DNA from: Apiospora phragmitis
Lineage: Eukaryota; Ascomycota; Sordariomycetes; Amphisphaeriales; Apiosporaceae
Length of the DNA: 64,000 bases
Reading direction: 5' to 3'
Assembly (NCBI GenBank): GCA_038363925.1
Contig: JAQQWL010000002.1
Span: 2,666,001-2,730,000 of the forward strand
Part shown: positions 23,673 through 37,019 of the stretch, in pieces
How positions within the stretch are numbered: position 1 is the stretch's first letter
How the letters are laid out: the number at the start of each line of letters is the position of its first letter
Made by a program: the position numbers and the translations under genes
The notes under the pieces: model-generated
The model's database searches: none
Told to the model about the DNA's origin: nothing
Seen by the model: the letters and a program-made list of their open reading frames with translations, nothing else

Positions 23673-23677
23673 GGCGA

Positions 23678-24227
23678 GATATATTAGCCTTTCGAATTAA
23701 TATATTTAATGGCCTTCGACTATTCTCGATTACTAAGCTAGACCGATTTCGTTTTCCTACGCTAATCGGCGCGTATTACGACGAGTATTAACTCGATTAT
23801 ACTTATTATAAAGCCGCTCTCGTTAAAATTATATATATTTTTATCGAGGATATTATATTTCGTTTTAATATTTATAATTAATTTAAATTAACCGGAGATA
23901 ACGCTTAAAGTTTTATAAAAACCTTTTAATAATTATATTAACGATTTATTTAAATTTTAAAGTTTAAATTATAATTAATAAATCGCTTAATTTAATATTT
24001 ATTAACGCGCTTATTATTACGTAATTTTTAAAAAGGATTAATTATATCTTTTATATTAATATAATTTATTACTAAGTCGATTATATTATTAAGTTAATTA
24101 CTTTTTTTATATTTTACTACTTTTATATAAATTAATTTAATTTTAACGCTTTAAATTAATTAAAATTACTCTTTATTTAATTCGTTATTTAATTTTATAT
24201 CCTTTTTATATATTCGCGTATTATAAC
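23678..24227. repeat. Fragment of the arm repeat and unidentified RIP-mutated sequence
   Basis: Bases 23,970-24,227 match a segment of the left arm (21,816-21,930) and, reverse-complemented, part of the right arm (about 49,240-49,420). It is therefore a third copy of the arm repeat. The preceding 290 bases show no recognised similarity. The plus-strand chromovirus begins directly after it. Confidence 0.55.
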
Positions 24228-25098
24228 TATTATAACCTAGCCTAGCTATACGGTTAAGACTTATATCTCTTAAAGCGGACCGACGATAACTTAAAACGTT
24301 TACGAACCTATAAAAGTCCGGTTAGCGCTTACGCCTTATTAACGATAACGAACCCCACTATACCGCTATAGAACCGCGATAATTAATACTATAATAATAG
24401 CACGTTAAAATTAATTAATTAAAGATAAATAAGAGTAAATAAATTAAAATAACTAATATAAAATAAGTAATTAAAATAAGATAACTATTATAAGTTATAT
24501 AAAAATAAAATAATGAAGGGTTAATAGCTCTTAAGATCTTAACGAGATTCGGAGAGCCGGCTCGATAAATAATTTTATAAGAATTATATTTATACCCGGC
24601 CTTAGTAATACTATTTAATAAAGAAATATTTTTACCGTTAATTTTAATACCTCCTAGCGAGACCCTGTTATAAATATCGATAGCGACGATAATAATAATA
24701 ACCTTAAACCGTAAGTGTTAACTAAGCGAATTAAAGAATTTAAATAAAAAAACGCTAATTATTAATACTATTACGTTAAGCTTAAAAAAAAACGTAACGA
24801 GCTTTTTATTAAGGGCACCCCGGGGTAAATATTTTATAATATTAAGAAGTTATATAAAAAAATACACCTTTTTTATATAATTATTAATATTATTTAAACC
24901 TTTATTATATTTAAAAAGAGTATAAAGATTAATATATTAATATTATTTAACGAAACGAGTAGGAATTTTTAAAACTTCCTCGTTTAAATTAAAACCTATT
25001 AACGGTTTTATAAAAAAAACGTTTTAAAACGCTACTTAACGAGTTATTTACGCCGCCTTATTTATAGAAAATAAAATACTCGCTTAGTTTAAACCTTA

Positions 25099-25762
25099 TG
25101 TAACGAACGCTATCTAGGTTTTAAAAGAAACCTAATAAGACGTACTGGGGTTTATATTAATAATACGAGAGAGTATCCGAACGTGCGGTAGAAGTCGCTT
25201 CTATCGATATAATAGGTAATAGCTTATAAAAACGAAGGTAATTAAGGTACGTAGGCTTGGGAGTATTTATAATAATTTCGTTAAGGCTGTTTATTTTATT
25301 AATAAGTTAAAATTAATATTTAAATTAATTATTAAAATAAAGAGTATTTATATAAAATATATAGGGAAACGTCCGTTATTATATATCTAATCCCTCTTTT
25401 ATTAATCTGTTACTGCTTAATGATCTCTTTTAAGCGTGCTCGGTGCTGCTTAGTGATCGCTTCTAATTACGCTCTACGCTGCTCAGTGATCGCTTCTAAT
25501 CGCGCTCTACGCTGCTTAGTGATCTCGCCTGAGCGTTTACCGTACCACGTGACTTACTGTCGGTCGTCGTTATTTTGTAGGCGTATTCGCCCTATCGCCG
25601 GGCGTGGTAGTGGCGTTGCTCGTTATTAAGGAAAGTCTAGTTTCGTGTTCATATAGCTGGCGGTGCGGTCCGTAGCTGTGGTATCGTAGCCCGTTCGGGG
25701 TATGGTAGTTCCGTGCCGGTGAGTGGGGTCTTTTGGCCGCATGGTTAGGTCGGGTTTTAACA
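25099..25762 (-). mobile_element. Solo LTR (664 bp), only lightly RIP-mutated
   Basis: The plus-strand text runs from TGTAACGAACGC to TTTTAACA and is bounded by CCTTA at 25,094-25,098 and again at 25,763-25,767. That 5-bp target duplication identifies a solo LTR inserted in the plus-strand gag. Its length equals that of the LTR at 27,478-28,141. The 3' 350 bases keep a much higher GC content than the surroundings, including a tandem repeat of about 33 bases at 25,413-25,530. This suggests a later arrival or partial escape from RIP. The strand is given as that of the complete element sharing this orientation. Confidence 0.9.
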
Positions 25763-27401
25763 CCTTATTTAAACGAATTTATAAAAAATAATTAATAAAT
25801 TAAACTATATCGTATAAAGGTATAACGGATTTTTAAAAGCTACGACGGCTTTAAATAAGTCTTTAAATCGCTTTTTTAAAACCCCGATAAAAAGCGATAA
25901 GTAGAGAAAAAACTAGAAACCTTAAATAAAAAGGATTAGCCGCCTCTTATACCGCCGAGTTCCGACGTATCATAACTCGACTAAACTATACCGAGGCTAT
26001 AAAAGTTATAATATATTACCGAGAATTAAAAGAGAACGTTAAAAACGAACTTAGCCGGCTTAATACCTTTAATAATCTCTTTTCGTATATAGAGCTTATT
26101 ATTAAGATCGATACTCGTATATATAAGCGACGCGGCGAAAAATAAGGCGAATAATAATAATAAATTAATCGGATTTAAACTAATATAAAATAATTACATT
26201 ATTATAATAATACGTTATTTAAAAATATTATAACGTATAATTATTATAATAAACTTATAAATTTTAATATTATTAAATATAATAAACGTAATAAAAAATA
26301 GTATGTTATTTATTATAATTATAAAAAATAAGGATATTACGTTCTAAAATATCGAGCCCCGAGAAAAAAGTTTTAAAAAGTTTTAAATAAATAATATATT
26401 AACGTTATTAAGGTAAAGGACGCCTTTATAATAATTATTAAAAATAATAGCGCGATTATAAAATATAATAACCTATTTTAAATAGCTTATTACGATAACG
26501 GATATACCTTATATTTAATAAATAAAGAAAGAACCGAATAATTCATTAAAACCTTTAAAATTAAAAGTAACTATAGCCGAAACTTTATAATAATACGAAA
26601 AAAATAACCCCTTTTATATAACGAAAGTAATAATTTAATAAATAATATTATAAACTAATTAAAATAATTAATAAACCTCGAATAATTAATTAATATATTA
26701 ATAAACGAGCTAATAAACGAGATCGCTAAATTTAAAAACCTAAAAACCGACGGATAACTAGCTATCTTTAATATTCCTTACCCCGATTCGAAACGCCTAC
26801 GTTAAATACTTATTACGGACGGTTTTAATTAAAAAATCCGTGGTAATTACGCGGTAAAAAACGATTTTTAAATCTCTCCTATATACGAAAAATACTTCAC
26901 GCTCTTATAAATCTCGTACGTTCACGACGCTTATATAAAGTACCTCGCGAAAAAACTCGAGTATAAATAATTTCCTTAAAGAATCGGTAAGCGACCGATT
27001 ATATAACTATATCCTGATTATATTATTAGAAAAGTTTAAATATTAATCTTTAACGAACGACGCGCGTATTTATTAATATAAAAAGATTTACGGTAATTAC
27101 GATAATATTACTTAAAAAGACGAGATTAAAAAAAGTATTTCGAAAACCGATACCTTGGATATATTTAAAAAAAAATTGCGGGCTTATAAACGTTTAAAAG
27201 AAAATATTTAATACTTTTAAAATATATAAATATATACCTAATAGAAAAAACCCTTTATTATATTAAAGAATTTATAAAACGTTTACGAATTTTAATAAAC
27301 TTAATAAACTTTCGAATTATTTAAAAAACCCGAATTTTAAATATTAAAGATAGTATTTTATACGAGGAAAAATATAAAAACACCCTCGTTAATATATTAA
27401 A

Positions 27402-27411
<10 letters not shown>

Positions 27412-27453
<42 letters not shown>

Positions 27454-27460
27454 TAATAAT
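27412..27460. repeat. TAA microsatellite
   Basis: A run of about 13-16 units of TAA/ATA lies in the plus-strand chromovirus, immediately before the target duplication of the inserted element. Confidence 0.8.
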
Positions 27461-27477
27461 TAATCGTAAAAGGTTAT

Positions 27478-28141
27478 TATAACGAACGCTATCCAGGTTC
27501 TAAAAGAAACCTAATAAGATGTACTAGGGTTTATATTAATAATACGAGAGAGTATTTAAACGTGCGATAGAAGTCGCCTCTATTAATATAATAAGTAATA
27601 GCTTATAGGAACGAAAGTAACGGAAGTGTATAGACTTTAAAGGTATTCGTAATAGTTTCGTTAAAATTATTTACCTTATTAATAAGTTAAGATTAATATT
27701 TAAATTAATTATTAAAATAAAGAGTATTTATATAAAATATATAGGGGACGTTTATAATTATATATTTAATCCCGTTTTTATTAATTCGTTATTACTTAAT
27801 AATCTCGTTTAAACGCGCTCTGCGCTGTTTAGTGATCTCTTTTAATTACACTTTACGCTATTTAGTGATCTCGCTTAATCACGTTTTACGTTACTTAGTA
27901 ATCTCGCTTAAGCGTTTATTATGCTATATGACTTATTAGCGATTATTATTACTTTATAAGCGTATTCGTTTTATTACTAGGCGTAGTAATATTATTACTT
28001 ATTATTAAGGAAGGTCTAGCTTCGTATTAGTATAGCTGGCGGTGCGGTCCGTAGTTATGATATTATAGCCTGTTCGAAGTATAATAGTTCCGTGCTAATA
28101 GGTGGGGTTTTTTAGCCGTATGGTTAGGTCGGGTTATAATA
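27478..28141 (-). repeat. 3' LTR of the complete minus-strand chromovirus
   Basis: This begins TATAACGAACGCTATCC and ends GGGTTATAATA. The terminal TG and CA have become TA, consistent with RIP. It matches the LTR at 34,523-35,187 nearly end to end and contains the decayed 33-base tandem units. Confidence 0.88.
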
Positions 28142-28199
28142 TTATTCTCTTTTTTTTTAATTATTTTATTTTTAAAGTATTAATTTTATAAATATCTTA

Positions 28200-31100
28200 G
28201 TTATTTATTATTATAGTTTATAATAGGGTTTTTTTATCGCTTTTATTATAATATATATTTATTATAAATAATCGCGTTAAAAAATCTCGAATTAAGTTTA
28301 ATTATTTTTTTACCGTTCGTTATACGGATTTTATCGAAGCTTTTTTTAAATTTAGTTTTAAAGTTATATTTTATAGTCGTTATTTTATAAAAGGGTAATT
28401 TTATATAATAATAGAAGGCGTTAATAAGTATAAAAAGTATATTTATACTAGTTATGCGTATAATGGTACCGGGGGTCTTATTATTTTTTTTACGGCGTGT
28501 ATAGAACGAGTACGACCGCTTATTTTGGGAAGAGTCCGTCGTAGAGGCTTATTTTTTAAAGTTTTAACGTTAAATTAACGAGGCCGTTGCTCGCCTTATT
28601 CGTTTCTATAAATAGAAGGAGATAGCTCGTACCTAAGGGGTTAAATTAGTATAGCGTGGTTTACGCTCCTTAGACGAACTAGAAGAGCAGGAGCGTTAAA
28701 AGTTTGAAGCCGTTATAACCGTTTAAGTTTACGGGGGTTTTAATATTATTAATTAAAACGCGACCGATTTCTTTTTTAAGCCGGTTTCCGAGGTTATTAT
28801 TTAAACGTCCGTAATTTTTTAATAATATTTATTAAGTGTTTTTTAGGTTTTTAGGTATTATTTTTTAATAAGTAACCTTTTTACTAGATAAAGTATTAGA
28901 AATTTTATCCTTTCTTTTTTTTATTAATAATTTTGTCGATTTCGTATTCGTGCTAATTTATTTTAATTTTTAGTTATATATCGGTTAAGGTTTTTTCGGC
29001 CGTTAATTCGAGTAATAAAATATAAAATATAAAGTATATTTACATTATTTTAAATAATAATAATTCGTAGTTAGTTTCCGAAATAACTTTTATAATTTTA
29101 AATAGTTCGATCTTTTTAAAGTTTAATGTATTATTTAGTCGCTTAGTTTTAATATTTTATTATAAGAAGTAAACTTTTTATTTTTTTTATAAGTTAATTT
29201 TTTTAATTTTATTTAATCGGTATATCCTTTTATTTATTATTAAAAGAAGGTGAGGTTTTATTATAGTGTAATTTAGAGTTTTTTTAATTTTTTAATTTAT
29301 ATAATCGCGATTAGTACTAGGTTTTTTTTAGAGGTTTTTTAATAATTTTCGAGTTGTACTTATAGTTTATTCGAAATAATAAGATACGTGTAATTTCGTT
29401 ATTTACGTTATTATAAGTAAATTAAGTTATAAATAATAGTTATATTTAATTATTTTATTCGTAATTAATATAATAGCGTAGGTATTATTTTAAGGTTTAA
29501 TTTATCCGCTTAGTTTATTTATTTATTTAAGGGTAGTAAGTTATAAATAGTTTATACTTAATATTAAGTTATGTTATAAGCGATTTTTAAAATTTAATAA
29601 TAAATAGTTTATTTTTATTAGAAATAATCGTTTCGGGTAGCCCGTGCTAGTTAATAATTATTCGAAAGAATATGTATATTAAATTATTAATATCGCTAGA
29701 TTTTTTATATAGTAGGAAGTAGGTATATTTCGTAAGTTTATTCGTAATTATTAAAATGTTATCGTAATCGATTTTAGTTAAAAGTTTTTTTAATAAGGGT
29801 AGCTTAATAACGAAATTAAATATAATAGTTTTTTATACCTTATTTAATAATAAGATTAGTTATAGTTTTTTATATAATCGATATCGGGTAGCTTTAGTTT
29901 TATTATAAAGGTTATATTTATTAATTACCTTAGCCACGATTAGCTTAAAGTTTTTATAATTAAATTATTTAGTAATTCGTTTCTAGGTTTTAAATATTTT
30001 TTAGTATTTATATATAAGGTGTTTATAGAATTCCTTAATAAAGTTTTCGCGGTACCGTTTAAAGATATAGATCTTGTTTCGGTAAAAAGTGAGGCCGTCG
30101 TATTTTTTAAGGTGATCTTTAAGGTAGCTCGTAGGGTTAGAGGTTTGATTAAGTTACTGAAACTTAATAACTTAATCGTTATTATATTAAACATAGTTTA
30201 TAACGTTTAGTTATTTCGACGATATAAGGTTATCGTTTTAATTATAAGTAAGGATAGTTCGCGTTTCGAACGGGATTTCTTTTTAATAGTCCGGTTATTA
30301 GTTTAATACGTTAACGCGACCGTTTTTATTACTTTTCCGGTAAATAATAATAAGGTTAAATTTTAATAAGAATTTAAATTATTATATTTATTATTTATTT
30401 AATTTTTAATAATAATAAACGTTATAAAGTTTTTATAATCGGTATAAACCTTAATTAATTTTATTATTTTATTAAAATAATATTTTTATTTTTTATAAGT
30501 TTTAATAATAATTATTAACTTTTTATTATAAATTTAATAATTAAGCTCTAGTTCGTTAAGCTTTTTTAAAAAGAATACGACCGGGTGTGTTTTCCCGTTA
30601 TTATTTCGTTAATTAAATTGTCCTCTGATCGTATAGTTCGATACGTCGGTTTCGATTTTAAAAGGCTTAAACGGGTTTGTTATACGAAGTATTAATTCGT
30701 TAAAGATTCGTTTTTTAATATTATAAAAAACTTTATTTTTTCTATTAAAATAGTTCGTCCTTTTTTATTAAGTTTATTAAGGGTATCGTTATTTTATTAA
30801 ATCCGGGGATAAAAATCCGGTAATAATTAGTTAGTTTTAAAAAAGATTTAATTTCTATAGCGCTTATAGGCGTAAACTATTCTTTAATTATTAAGATTTT
30901 TAAAGGTTTTATTTAAATTTCGCCTAAAAATATTACGTATTTTATAAAGGTAACGGACTATTAATAGAATTCGCTTTTTTTTAAGTTAATTAATAGGTTA
31001 GCGTTTTATAGCTTTTAAAGTATTAGCTTTATATATTTTCGATACTATTTATTATTCTCGGAATAAATAAGAATATTATCGAGATATATTACAACGAACT

Positions 31101-34100
31101 TATTGAGGTATTTTTATAAAATATAATTAATTATAGATTAAAAGTTAATTAATATATTAATTAAGTTAAACGGTATAGCTCAATATTCGAAACGGCCGTA
31201 CTTAGTTTAAAACGCGGTTTTTTATTTTTTTTCCTTTTTTAATTCGGATTAAGTTATATATATTAAAGAGGTCGAGTATTATAAAGATTTTAATATATAA
31301 TAGTTTATTTTATAAATCGCTAATTAAAAATAAAAGGTATTAGTTTTTAATAATAATTTCGTTAAGCTTTTAATAATTAATATATATATATTATTTAAGT
31401 TTCCCGTTTTTACTTTTTTTTTAGAACGAAGAGGATAAAGAAGCTTGTTAATAATATAAATGGTCGGATAACTCTTTTTTAAGATTTTCCGTAATATACT
31501 TTTTTAAAACTTATTTATACTCTTAATTAAGTTTATATATAGATATAAATAAGGGTTCCTTTTTATTTTTAAAAAGTATTTTATAATTCTACCGTATGTA
31601 AAACGATAAACCTATTTTTAATTTTTTATTAAAAAGGGCTTCGAATTGCCGGTACTTTTTTAATATAATTGTTATAACGTTCGGCTTAAGCTTTTTAATA
31701 ATAATATATATTTTAAAAATTTTAAGTTTATTAAAGGGTTACTTTTTAAACCGCTACTTATCGATTAAACCTTTTCTTAATATATTTTATTAAAGTTAGC
31801 CTATTTTTTAATTAATTTTAAAATTATTTACCCGTAATTAAAGTATTTTTAAAATTATATCGTATCTTGTAACGTTTATAATATTATACGCAATTCGTTT
31901 ATAACGTTTTTTAATATTAATTAAAAAGTTTGTAATTTCTTTTTATATTTCTTTATTATTATACGTTATAAATCCTTTATCGATAGTTTTAAATCGGTAT
32001 AGGGCGTTTTTTTCTTATTATTCGAATTTAAAGTAATTCACGATTCGTAATAAAATATAGTCTCTTTACGTTCCGCTATCGAGTAACGTTTTAATATAAA
32101 CTCTTTTTACGCTTATTATTAATATAATATATTTATAGATAGCTTAATTATCCGTTATTTAATATAAAGACCTATTTTAGTCCGCTTATTATTATCTTTT
32201 TATAATAGGCGGCGTTTATTTTTCGGACGTTATTCTTATAAATAAATAATAATTTCTTACGATCGATCCTCGTATTGTCACTATCGTTCCCTTCGTTTTT
32301 TATAAGGCGCTTCTTGGTATGCCGGTAGGAATATTTCTGTACTCCTTTTTATACGAAGTGCTGTCCCTAATACTTAAGATTCGGGTTTTTCTTATAATTT
32401 AAAGGTTTATTAAGTTCATAATAATTTATAAACGCTTTATAAATTTTTTAATATATTTAAAAAATTCTTTTATTAAGTATATACTTATACGTTTTAAAGG
32501 CGTTAAGCGTTTTTTTAAACGTTTATAAGCTCGTAATTTTTCTTAAGCGTATTTAAAGTATTAGTTTTTAAAATACTCCTTTTAATTTCATTCTTTTAAG
32601 TAATATTATCGTAACTACCGTAAGTTTTTTTATATTAATAAGTACGTACGTTATTTATTAAGAATTAATATTTAAATTTTTTTAATAATATAATCCGGGT
32701 ATGGTTATATAATAAATCGTTTATTAATTTTTTAAAGAAATTATTTATACTCGAGTTTTTCCGCGAAATATTTTATATAAACGTTATATATATATAAAAT
32801 TTATAAAAGCGTAAAATATTTTTCGTATATAAAAAAGATTCGTAAGTTATTTTTTATAACGTAATTACTGTAAATCTTTTAATTAAAACCGGCCGTAATA
32901 ACTATTTAGCGTAAATATTTCGAATCGGGGTAAAAAGTACCGGGGATAGCTAACCATCCGTCGGTCCTTAGGTTTCTAGGTTTAATAATTTTGTATATTA
33001 GTTTATTTATTAATATACTTATTAAGCGTTCGTAGTTTATTAGTTATTCTAGTTAGCTCGTAATATTATTTATTAAATCGCTATTTTCGTTATAAAGAAA
33101 AGATCGTTCCCTTTATATTATCGCGATACTTCGGCTATGGTCCTTCTTATTTTCCGGGGCTTTAAAGAATTATCCAGTACTTTCCTTATCCGCTAAATAA
33201 GAAGTATACTTATTATTATAATAAGCTATTTAGAATAAACTACCGTATTTAATAATAACGTTATTATTTTTAATAATTATTATAAAGGTATTTTTTATTT
33301 TAATAATATTAATGTATCGTTTTTTTAGAACTCGTTAAAAATCCTTCCTCGATATTTAATATTTTTAAGCGTAATATCCTTATTTTTAATAATTATAATA
33401 AATAACGCGTTATTTTTTATTTTATTTATTATATTTAATAATATCGAGGTTTATAAGTTTATTATAATAGTTATATACCGTAATATTTTTAAACGATATA
33501 TAATTATATTAACGTAATCGTTTTATATTAATTAAAATTTAATTAATTTATTACTAAAGTCCGCCTTATTTTTCGCAACGTCGTTTATATATACGAGTAT
33601 TAATTTTAATAATAAATTCTATATACGAAAAGAAGTTATTAAAGGCGTTAAGCTAGCTAAGTTTATCTTTAATATCGTTCTTTAATCCTTAATAATATAT
33701 TATAATTTTCGTAACTTTAGTATAATTTAGTCGAATTATGATACGCCGGAACTTAGCTATATAAGAAGCGGTTAATCCTTTTTATTTAAAGGTTTTAAGT
33801 TCCTTTTCCGCCTATCGTTTTTTCGTCGGGGTTTTAAAAAAATGATTTAAAGGCTTATTCGAAGCCGTCGTAACTTTCGAAAATACGTTATACCTCTGTG
33901 CGGTATAGCTTAATTTATTAATTATTTTTTATAAGCTTGTTTAAGTAAGGTTTAAATTAAACGAGTACCTTATTTTTAAAAAATAAGGCGGTATAAACGA
34001 CTTATTAAATAACGTTTTAAAACGTCTTTTTATAAAACCGTTAATAAGTTTTAATTTAAATAAAAAAGTTTTAAAAGTTTCCGCTTATTTTATTAAAAAG

Positions 34101-34500
34101 TGTTAATATATTAATTTTTATACCTTTTTTTAATATAATAAAGGTTTAAATAATATTAATAATTATATAAAAAAGATATATTTTTTTATATAATTTATTA
34201 ATATTATAAAGTATTTATTTTAAAATATTTTTAATTAAGAGTTCGTTACGCTTTTTTTTAAATTTAATATAATAATATTAATAATTAACGCTCTTTTGTT
34301 CGAGTTTTTTAATTCGCTTAACTAGCGTTTATCGGGTAAGTTCGTTATCGTTATCGTTATTATTAATGTTTATAACAAGGTCTTATTAAGAGGTATTAAG
34401 GGTAGTAATAGGAGTTTTTTTTTTATCGGACGGTATTATTAGGGTTAAATATAAATATAATTTTTATAATATTATTATTTAAAAGTTTAAATAATAATTT
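28200..34500 (-). pseudogene. Decayed gag-pol of the complete chromovirus
   Basis: Read on the minus strand, the order is gag near the right end (decayed zinc knuckles at about 33,380-33,480), RT at about 31,050-31,100, then integrase toward the left (about 29,400-29,560 corresponds to the integrase segment of the other copies). The RT catalytic Asp pair reads Asp-Asn. Stops occur throughout, so no protein is made. A short open stretch at 29,940-30,210 on both strands is a chance gap between stops. Confidence 0.7.
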
Positions 34501-34522
34501 ATAAAAATAAAAATAATTAAAA

Positions 34523-35187
34523 TATAATAAATACTATTTAAGTTTTAAAAAAAAACTTAGTAAGACGTATTAAAGTTTATATTAATAATATAAAAAAATA
34601 TTTAAATATGCGATAAAAGTCGCTTTTATTAATATAATAAGTAATAACTCGTAAGAACGAAGGTAATAAAAGTGTATAGATTTTAAAAATATTTATAATA
34701 ACTTCGTTAAAACTGTTTATTTTATTAATAAATTAAGATTAATATTTAAATTAATTATTAAAATAAAAAGTATTTATATAAAATATATAAGGGACGTTCG
34801 TAATTATATATTTAATCCTTTTTTTATTAATTTATTATCGCTTAATAATTTCGTTTAAGCGCGCTCCGCGCTGCTTAGTAATCTCCCCTAATCACGCTTT
34901 GCGCTACTTAATAATCTCGCTTAATCACGCTTTACGCTACTCAGTAATCTCGCCTAAACGTTTACCGTACTACGTGACTTGTTAGCGATTATTGTTACTT
35001 TATAAGCGTATTTATTTTATTACCGGGCGTGGTAATATTATTGTTCGTTATTAAAGAAGGTTTAGCTTCGTATTAATATAATTGGCGGTGCGGTCCGTAG
35101 CTGTAATATCGTAGCCTATTCGTGGTATAATAGTTCCGTACCGGTAGGTGGGGTCTTTTAGCCGTATAGTTAGGTCGGGTTATAATA
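34523..35187 (-). repeat. 5' LTR of the complete minus-strand chromovirus
   Basis: Direct repeat of 27,478-28,141, 665 bp, followed by the target duplication GTTAT. It is more RIP-mutated at its left end than its partner. Confidence 0.88.
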
Positions 35188-36399
35188 GTTATTAATAACT
35201 TATAAGAGTAACGTTCGAGAAATAAACGCTACTTATTATAAAAAGATAATAATAAACGGGCTAAAATAGGTCCTTATATTTAATAACGAATAATTAAAAT
35301 ATTTATAACTATATTATACTAATAATCGAAAATAAAAAAGTTATTATTTAAGCGTTATTAAATAATAAAACGTAAAATAACTATATTTTATTATAAATCG
35401 TTAATAGCTTAATATTAAAATAATAAGAAAAAAACGCCTTATATTAATTTAAAACGGTTAATAAAAGACTTATAATAAGCTAAAGCACTCCCTCACGGGC
35501 CACTTTATTAAGCTACTAATACTCTTATAATTAAAGCTACTAATACTCTTATAATTAAAGCTATTTCTACGGCTAGAATTAATATAAATACATTATCTTT
35601 CGTTATTTTTAATAATAATATAGTCCTCCGCCTCCGTGCTATTATCTTCTATAGCTTTTATAGCGTTATAAAGCCCTCCTAGCACTTCGACGTCGCTAGC
35701 TTCGTACTTATATACGACCCTACCCTTTAGCTTTCGCTTAGCCCGGCGTATATTAGCTATACGAATAAATCGTTATCCCGGTGCGATTCTTACTTTTTAA
35801 CGTACATTTATAGTTTTATTATCGAGTTTAGTTTAAAAATAATTAACCTAAGCTTCGAAATACGCGATTTTATTAAAGTTTTAATTTAAAGCTTTATTAA
35901 CCTTTTTAATAAAAAGCCGTTAAAAAGGTAATTTAAAAATAAGGTTTATAATAATTAACTTTTAATTATTATTCCGTAATTCGTAATTATTAAAGGGTGT
36001 TTTAATAAATATTAAAGCTAATTCGGCGAGGAAATTATGTATTATTTATTTTTTTAATTATTTTTAATAGTTTTAAACGTGCCCGGGTAACCTTTACATC
36101 TTTTAAAATAACGTATTTTAATAATAACGGCTTCGAGCGATCCCGCGGATAAATTTTAGCCGGTTTTTAAGCGTTTTTAATAAAAAAAATTAATACGTTA
36201 ATTTTAATTTAGCGGTATATTTTTAATATATTTATTTTTATAGGCTTTAATTTTAAAACCGTATTCGAATACTTTTTTAAAAAAATTTTTAACCTTCTCT
36301 TTAATAAACCGAAAACTCTTATGTTTAAAACCTATACTATATAATTATAATTAAATTTAAAAAAATTAATTATATTTTATTTAAAAAAAAGGTATAAAA

Positions 36400-36960
36400 A
36401 TTATTATTTATATATAATTTATAATTATTTTAAACTAAGACGACTTATTTATTATTATAACGAAACCGTATATAAAAAATAAAAATGTTTTAAATCTAAT
36501 CTAAAGCTATAATATTACTAGTCCACCTTTTAAATAACGCTCTAAACCGCTAGTTATCTTAAAAATAGCCGTTTTAGTCTAGAAACCACTGGCTTTAAAC
36601 GTCGGCCCCCTTAAAAATAACTAGCGGCGAGAGGGCTAACCTATTACAGCCTATATACTCTAGGGTAATAATCTATTCCCATTTCTCGACGTCTTTTTTA
36701 AAAGCTAAATAGCTAGTAGCTTCGGTAACCACCTAGTGGTTACCGTTAACGCCTTAGCCGATACCTATTTCGTTAATATTATAAAAGCGTTTAAAAGAGA
36801 TATTAACTAGCTTTAAGGTATTAAATTTATTAAAAAAACCGTTAATATTTATTATTATAGTTTTATTAACCTGGTTATAATTAATTATTTTCGACCTTAA
36901 GGTTATAATAGACTCGTTTTTAATTAAAAAATAGGTATATTATCGGTATTTTAAAGTATA
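36400..36960 (-). pseudogene. Decayed pogo/Fot1-like transposase
   Basis: Minus-strand reading gives a DDE_1-type core with LSPLVIFKG, QWF and WTSNIIALD spaced as in fungal pogo/Fot1 transposases, with stops between them. The segment nearest the start of the gene lies across the nested insertion at 38,880-39,275. Confidence 0.6.
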
Positions 36961-37019
36961 AGTAGCTTTAAAAGCGTTTAATATTCGTTAAGCTATAAAC
37001 TTAAACTTAATTAACGTTA

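Larger units (their letters stand above)
24570..27472 (+). pseudogene. Decayed gag region of the plus-strand chromovirus
   Basis: This stretch aligns by eye with the gag regions of the two minus-strand copies. Two zinc-knuckle sequences are recognisable at about 26,225-26,335 although their Cys codons now read Tyr, the expected result of G-to-A RIP change. The region is interrupted by the solo LTR at 25,099-25,762 and ends at the insertion site of the complete minus-strand element. Stops are frequent in all frames. Confidence 0.65.
27478..35187 (-). mobile_element. Complete minus-strand Ty3/gypsy chromovirus (7.7 kb), RIP-dead
   Basis: Two LTRs of 664 and 665 bp (27,478-28,141 and 34,523-35,187) in direct orientation flank a pol-bearing interior read on the minus strand. 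The element is bounded by GTTAT at 27,473-27,477 and 35,188-35,192, a perfect 5-bp target duplication. RT with the decayed catalytic motif YLDNILIYSENN lies at about 31,050-31,100 (minus strand). A polypurine tract (minus strand AAAAAAAAAGAG) abuts the 3' LTR near 28,144-28,162. No TGG-type primer site is obvious after the 5' LTR. It is inserted inside the plus-strand copy, so it is younger than that copy. All frames are broken. Confidence 0.9.

Noticed and set aside
25420..25629. 69-codon frame with repeated RCxVIASNxALRC-like units
   Set aside because: It is the tandem repeat of the solo LTR read as protein, not a gene.
29940..30210. Opposed short open frames in the AT block
   Set aside because: They lie inside decayed chromovirus pol; chance openings in RIP-mutated sequence.
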